Of a stretch of DNA of 64,000 nucleotides, positions 62,637 to 64,000 are shown piece by piece. A program made the position numbers and the translations under genes. The notes beneath the pieces were generated by a model. The model was not told where the DNA came from and did not search any database. It saw only the letters and a program-made list of their open reading frames with translations. Every line of letters starts with the position of its first letter. Within the stretch, counting starts at the first letter, position 1. Source of the stretch: an uncultured Anaeroplasmataceae bacterium (lineage in GTDB: Bacteria; Bacillota_I; Bacilli_A; Acholeplasmatales; Anaeroplasmataceae); assembly GCA_934229535.1 (NCBI GenBank), contig CAKQDS010000007.1:10732-74731 (forward strand), in the 5' to 3' direction.

Positions 62637-64000
62637 TTATTTTTCATCCTCTTTTCTTACAGCACTAATGTTATATGTCGAAGCATTAAACACTATATTT
62701 GATCGACTAGGTAGTTTATATGAGCCTTTATAACTAATATCTGTATATGAATCAAGCTCATGAGTATTTAAAAAGTTAAATGAAACTAAAATATTATTGT
62801 CAACTAAGGACTCAGAATCATTCACACAAAAATATGTATGCTTAATTCCACTTGTTAATTCTTTAGTGTCATCATAAGTTAAATCAAACCAATACCAATT
62901 ACCATCATCCATTTGGGCTAAATTAAAGGCATGATTACCACCTGTAACATATAAAACCGAAACATTACTTAATCTCAGCATAATTTCAAACATTTTAGCA
63001 TAGCCTTCACAAACAACACCACTAGAATCTAAAACTCCAGCAATACTATGAGCAATTCCACTAGAATCTGGCTTATTATTTTCGTCATATTTATAATCAA
63101 TTTGATTAATTATCAAATCATGATAAAATAATGCTTTGGCATAATTTGATTCATTAATATGCTCATCAATATATAATTTAATATATTCAACTAGCAAATC
63201 ATTATATTTTTTTCTTATACTTCCCTTATAAAAATCCTCAAAAGCCAAAAGCTCTAAAAAATTATAATTATTACTTGGATCATCAGCTGTAACCTTACCA
63301 TATCTAAGTCCGTATCTTAACCAAAAATATTGAGGATTATCCTTCCTAAAAAGTGACCAAACATATCCTGCCTCCTCTTTAGTTAAATTATACTTAGAAT
63401 AATTAATGTAAGCAACGTTCTCATTGATTAAATTCAACTCATAATTATCATTAAAGGCAAGAGCTGCAGCCTCTAAATCATTATATAATTTTTGCATTTC
63501 TAGACCATTAGATAAATTAAGCAAATAATTATAGCCATAATTAGAAGCAAGCATTAAAGAATTCAAATGATTACAATATATACATATTGCATTATGGTAA
63601 TTATGATCAACTATATTAATAGCTTGCTGAATCTCTAATATTTCATCACATCTGCTACATTTAACTCCATCTGTTAAACCAGTAGAATAGCAGGTTGCTT
63701 CATAGCCCTTAATTATTTCTTCATTATGACCAAGAGGGGCTATTTCTTCACTATAGGTATCACCACATAAAATACATTCATAATCTATATGTCCACTTTT
63801 TGTACAGGTTGCTTCAATAATTTCATTTTTATATTGATGATTTAAATGGGGAATTACCTCTTGAGCTTCTAGGATTTCACCACATCTACCACATTTAACT
63901 CCATCTGTTAAGCCAGTAGAATTGCAGGTTGCTTCATAGCCCTTAATTATTTCTTCATTATGACCAAGAGGGGCTATTTCTTCACTATAGGTATCACCAC
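62637..64000 (-). CDS. Surface protein with Cys-rich tandem repeats and transglutaminase-like domain (5' end off right edge)
   Basis: The frame is open from 62637 to the right edge, so the gene is partial and its true start is outside. In coding order it shows at least one and a half copies of a 78-residue repeat (IKGYEATC...STGLTDGVKCGRCGEILEAQ... and CTKSGHIDYECILCGDTY), each with paired cysteines. Then, from about 63560, comes a transglutaminase/cysteine-protease-like domain with the triad candidates Cys in GVVCEGYAKMFE, His in GGNHAFNLAQ and Asp in WFDLTYDD. A TTG at 63566 or an ATG at 63554 could start a shorter frame, but the upstream reading frame is clearly coding. Confidence 0.85.
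   Translation of the reverse strand, partial: GDTYSEEIAPLGHNEEIIKGYEATCNSTGLTDGVKCGRCGEILEAQEVIPHLNHQYKNEIIEATCTKSGHIDYECILCGDTYSEEIAPLGHNEEIIKGYEATCYSTGLTDGVKCSRCDEILEIQQAINIVDHNYHNAICIYCNHLNSLMLASNYGYNYLLNLSNGLEMQKLYNDLEAAALAFNDNYELNLINENVAYINYSKYNLTKEEAGYVWSLFRKDNPQYFWLRYGLRYGKVTADDPSNNYNFLELLAFEDFYKGSIRKKYNDLLVEYIKLYIDEHINESNYAKALFYHDLIINQIDYKYDENNKPDSSGIAHSIAGVLDSSGVVCEGYAKMFEIMLRLSNVSVLYVTGGNHAFNLAQMDDGNWYWFDLTYDDTKELTSGIKHTYFCVNDSESLVDNNILVSFNFLNTHELDSYTDISYKGSYKLPSRSNIVFNASTYNISAVRKEDEK
63640..64000. repeat. 234-bp coding tandem repeat
   Basis: The segment 63640-63766 recurs at 63874-64000, 234 bp away, with only a few substitutions (near identity over the last 110 bp). It encodes a 78-residue repeat with CxxC pairs in the surface protein gene and probably continues past the window edge. 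Confidence 0.9.

Noticed and set aside
1..64000. tRNA, rRNA, insertion sequences, prophage and CRISPR arrays
   Set aside because: Gene gaps were read on both strands and none shows tRNA cloverleaf ends, rRNA sequence, transposase motifs, integrase or repeat-spacer structure.

Overview
The window is strongly AT-rich bacterial DNA with short gene gaps, purine-rich Shine-Dalgarno sites and U-tract terminators. Gene content and order are those of a low-GC Gram-positive bacterium of the Bacilli type: rpmB divergent from fakA, fakA-recG-plsX-rnc, rlmN-(prkC position)-rsgA-rpe, a T-box in front of pheST, yceD-rpmF, and a pyrBC-carAB-pyrKDFE operon with a PyrR-type leader. TGA appears as a stop (for example plsX) and Trp is encoded by TGG, so the code is 11 and not the Mycoplasma code. 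Anaerobic pyruvate formate-lyase, pectin enzymes and several BspA-like surface proteins suggest a gut anaerobe, probably an uncultured lineage of Bacilli. That assignment is inference.

Layout, left to right. 1-6.5 kb: rnc (partial), plsX, a membrane-anchored hypothetical, recG and fakA. 6.9-14.3 kb: rpmB (+), then on the minus strand rpe, rsgA, a kinase-less PASTA protein, rlmN, pheT, pheS and a Phe T-box. 14.3-20.1 kb: small membrane proteins, a starch-binding-domain protein, an RlmD-like methyltransferase, an ABC-F ATPase and a CBS-domain protein. 20.2-27.5 kb: a naturally split pyruvate formate-lyase (catalytic core plus a separate 77-aa glycyl-radical subunit), a thioredoxin-like protein, the PFL activase, and a 1248-aa lipoprotein pectinesterase with a cre-like site in its promoter. 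27.7-32.5 kb: rsmH, rpmF, yceD, recQ, a GT2 glycosyltransferase (+) and ybaK. 32.5-42.1 kb: a candidate small RNA, then the complete UMP biosynthesis operon. 42.2-52.9 kb: a type VII secretion-like locus (FtsK/EssC-like ATPase, a WXG100 protein, a second Esx-like helical protein, a coiled-coil protein) with two paralogous multi-pass membrane proteins and two smaller membrane proteins. 52.9-55.4 kb: glmU and glmM. 55.5-61.3 kb: an intracellular GH28 polygalacturonase with an AEC transporter, a divergent PrpR-N/Fis-type regulator, a TetR regulator and a DegV/FakB protein. 61.3-64 kb: a BspA-like lipoprotein and a transglutaminase-like surface protein that runs off the right edge.

How the genes connect. 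FakA, a DegV/FakB protein and PlsX together form the route from exogenous fatty acid to acyl-phosphate. PFL core, radical subunit, activase and thioredoxin-like protein form one fermentative module. The pectinesterase (outside the cell) and the GH28 enzyme (inside) look like two ends of a pectin pathway, each with its own regulatory sites. The least ordinary parts are the split PFL, the stripped-down type VII-like locus with its duplicated W-repeat membrane proteins, the PASTA protein left where prkC normally sits, and a roughly 48-nt RNA candidate upstream of ybaK.
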